Of a stretch of 8,188 bases of DNA, positions 7,979 through 8,188 are shown one piece after another. The stretch lies in assembly GCA_903970455.1 (NCBI GenBank), contig CAJCIW010000043.1, positions 1 through 8,188 of the forward strand, read 5' to 3'. The stretch comes from Verrucomicrobiota bacterium (GTDB lineage: Bacteria; Chlamydiota; Chlamydiia; Chlamydiales; Rhabdochlamydiaceae). The notes below the pieces were generated by a model, which was not told the DNA's origin, searched no databases, and was given only the letters and a program-made list of their open reading frames with translations. Within the stretch, counting starts at the first letter, position 1. Every line of letters begins with the position of its first letter. Position numbers and translations under genes: made by a program.

Positions 7979-8090
7979 AAGACTACCCCATTAAAAAAAG
8001 AGTAGGATTGTTAACCCTTTATTTCATTGTTGTACAGAAAAAAAATCGTTTAGGCATTAATACTGTAAAACTTAAGAGGGAATATCAATA
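7979..8090. other. AT-rich leader region upstream of the DUF3857 gene
   Basis: No open reading frame or RNA gene is visible here. The stretch contains A/T runs (for example at 7992-7999 and 8038-8045) and should hold the promoter of the DUF3857 gene. The minus strand offers only poor promoter matches, such as TGTACA (8036-8031) and TTTACA (8069-8064), neither of which has a good -10 box at the right distance. Confidence 0.5.
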
Positions 8091-8172
8091 AATAACAGGA
8101 TAACAGGATGGGGAGGATAAGAAAAAAATGGAGCAAAATTCCTCATCCTGTTCATCATGCCATTCTGTTATT
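8091..8172. repeat. Imperfect inverted repeat of ATCCTGTT-like units
   Basis: The outer arms AATAACAG (8091-8098) and CTGTTATT (8165-8172) are perfect complements. An inner pair, AACAGGATGGGG (8102-8113) and CCTCATCCTGTT (8141-8152), matches at 11 of 12 positions. The right arm carries 9 extra nt between its inner and outer stems, and the loop is about 27 nt and A-rich. The left arm repeats AACAGGAT twice in tandem (8094-8101, 8102-8109). The right arm reads as three degenerate 9-mers (CATCCTGTT, CATCATGCC, ATTCTGTTA; 8144-8170). On the plus strand the stem runs into a T-rich stretch, so it could also work as a terminator for a gene beyond the window. It looks like an interspersed repeat or stem-loop of the REP/MITE kind, but no second copy is seen here. 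Confidence 0.55.
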
Positions 8173-8188
8173 TTTTCTTAAAAAAACA

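Noticed and set aside
1..8188. Frameshift, CRISPR array, tRNA, insertion sequence or phage module
   Set aside because: All five genes are full-length and uninterrupted. No spaced direct repeats, cloverleaf, transposase or integrase sequence was seen on either strand.

Overview
The window holds five genes, all on the minus strand, so transcription runs from high to low coordinates. In transcription order they are: a secreted DUF3857/transglutaminase-like protein (7978-6062), a TolC-family outer-membrane channel (6032-4755), a membrane-fusion lipoprotein (4758-3697), an RND-superfamily inner-membrane pump of the MdtB/MdtC type (3700-674), and a small NAD(P)H-dependent FMN reductase-like flavoprotein (677-57). 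The tripartite envelope pump and several Sec-type signal peptides indicate a Gram-negative (diderm) bacterium. The moderate-GC genes, AT-rich gaps and overall protein style look to me like an environmental (amoeba-associated) member of the Chlamydiae. That is an impression from reading, not something the sequence proves.

The core is a compact efflux operon. Channel, adaptor, pump and flavoprotein are joined by three successive 4-nt overlaps of the form ATGA, where the start codon of the next gene overlaps the TGA stop of the previous one. This implies one mRNA with translational coupling and puts the flavin reductase in the same expression unit as the pump. The channel gene comes first, whereas many RND operons start with the adaptor. 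The DUF3857 gene lies 29 nt upstream of the channel gene with no visible terminator between them, so it may be co-transcribed. A perfect TATAAT just upstream of the channel start could give the pump operon its own promoter.

The last 57 nt of the operon side (1-56) contain a short hairpin directly after the flavoprotein stop codon, a plausible weak terminator. The 210 nt at the right end (7979-8188) contain no gene. They hold AT-rich leader sequence and an imperfect inverted repeat built from ATCCTGTT-like units, which looks like an interspersed repeat or a stem-loop.

I see no tRNA, rRNA, CRISPR array, insertion sequence or phage gene. Most of the window is an ordinary efflux locus. The least ordinary points are the signal-peptide-like leader on a flavoprotein that is normally cytoplasmic, its translational coupling to the pump, and the stem-loop repeat at the right edge.
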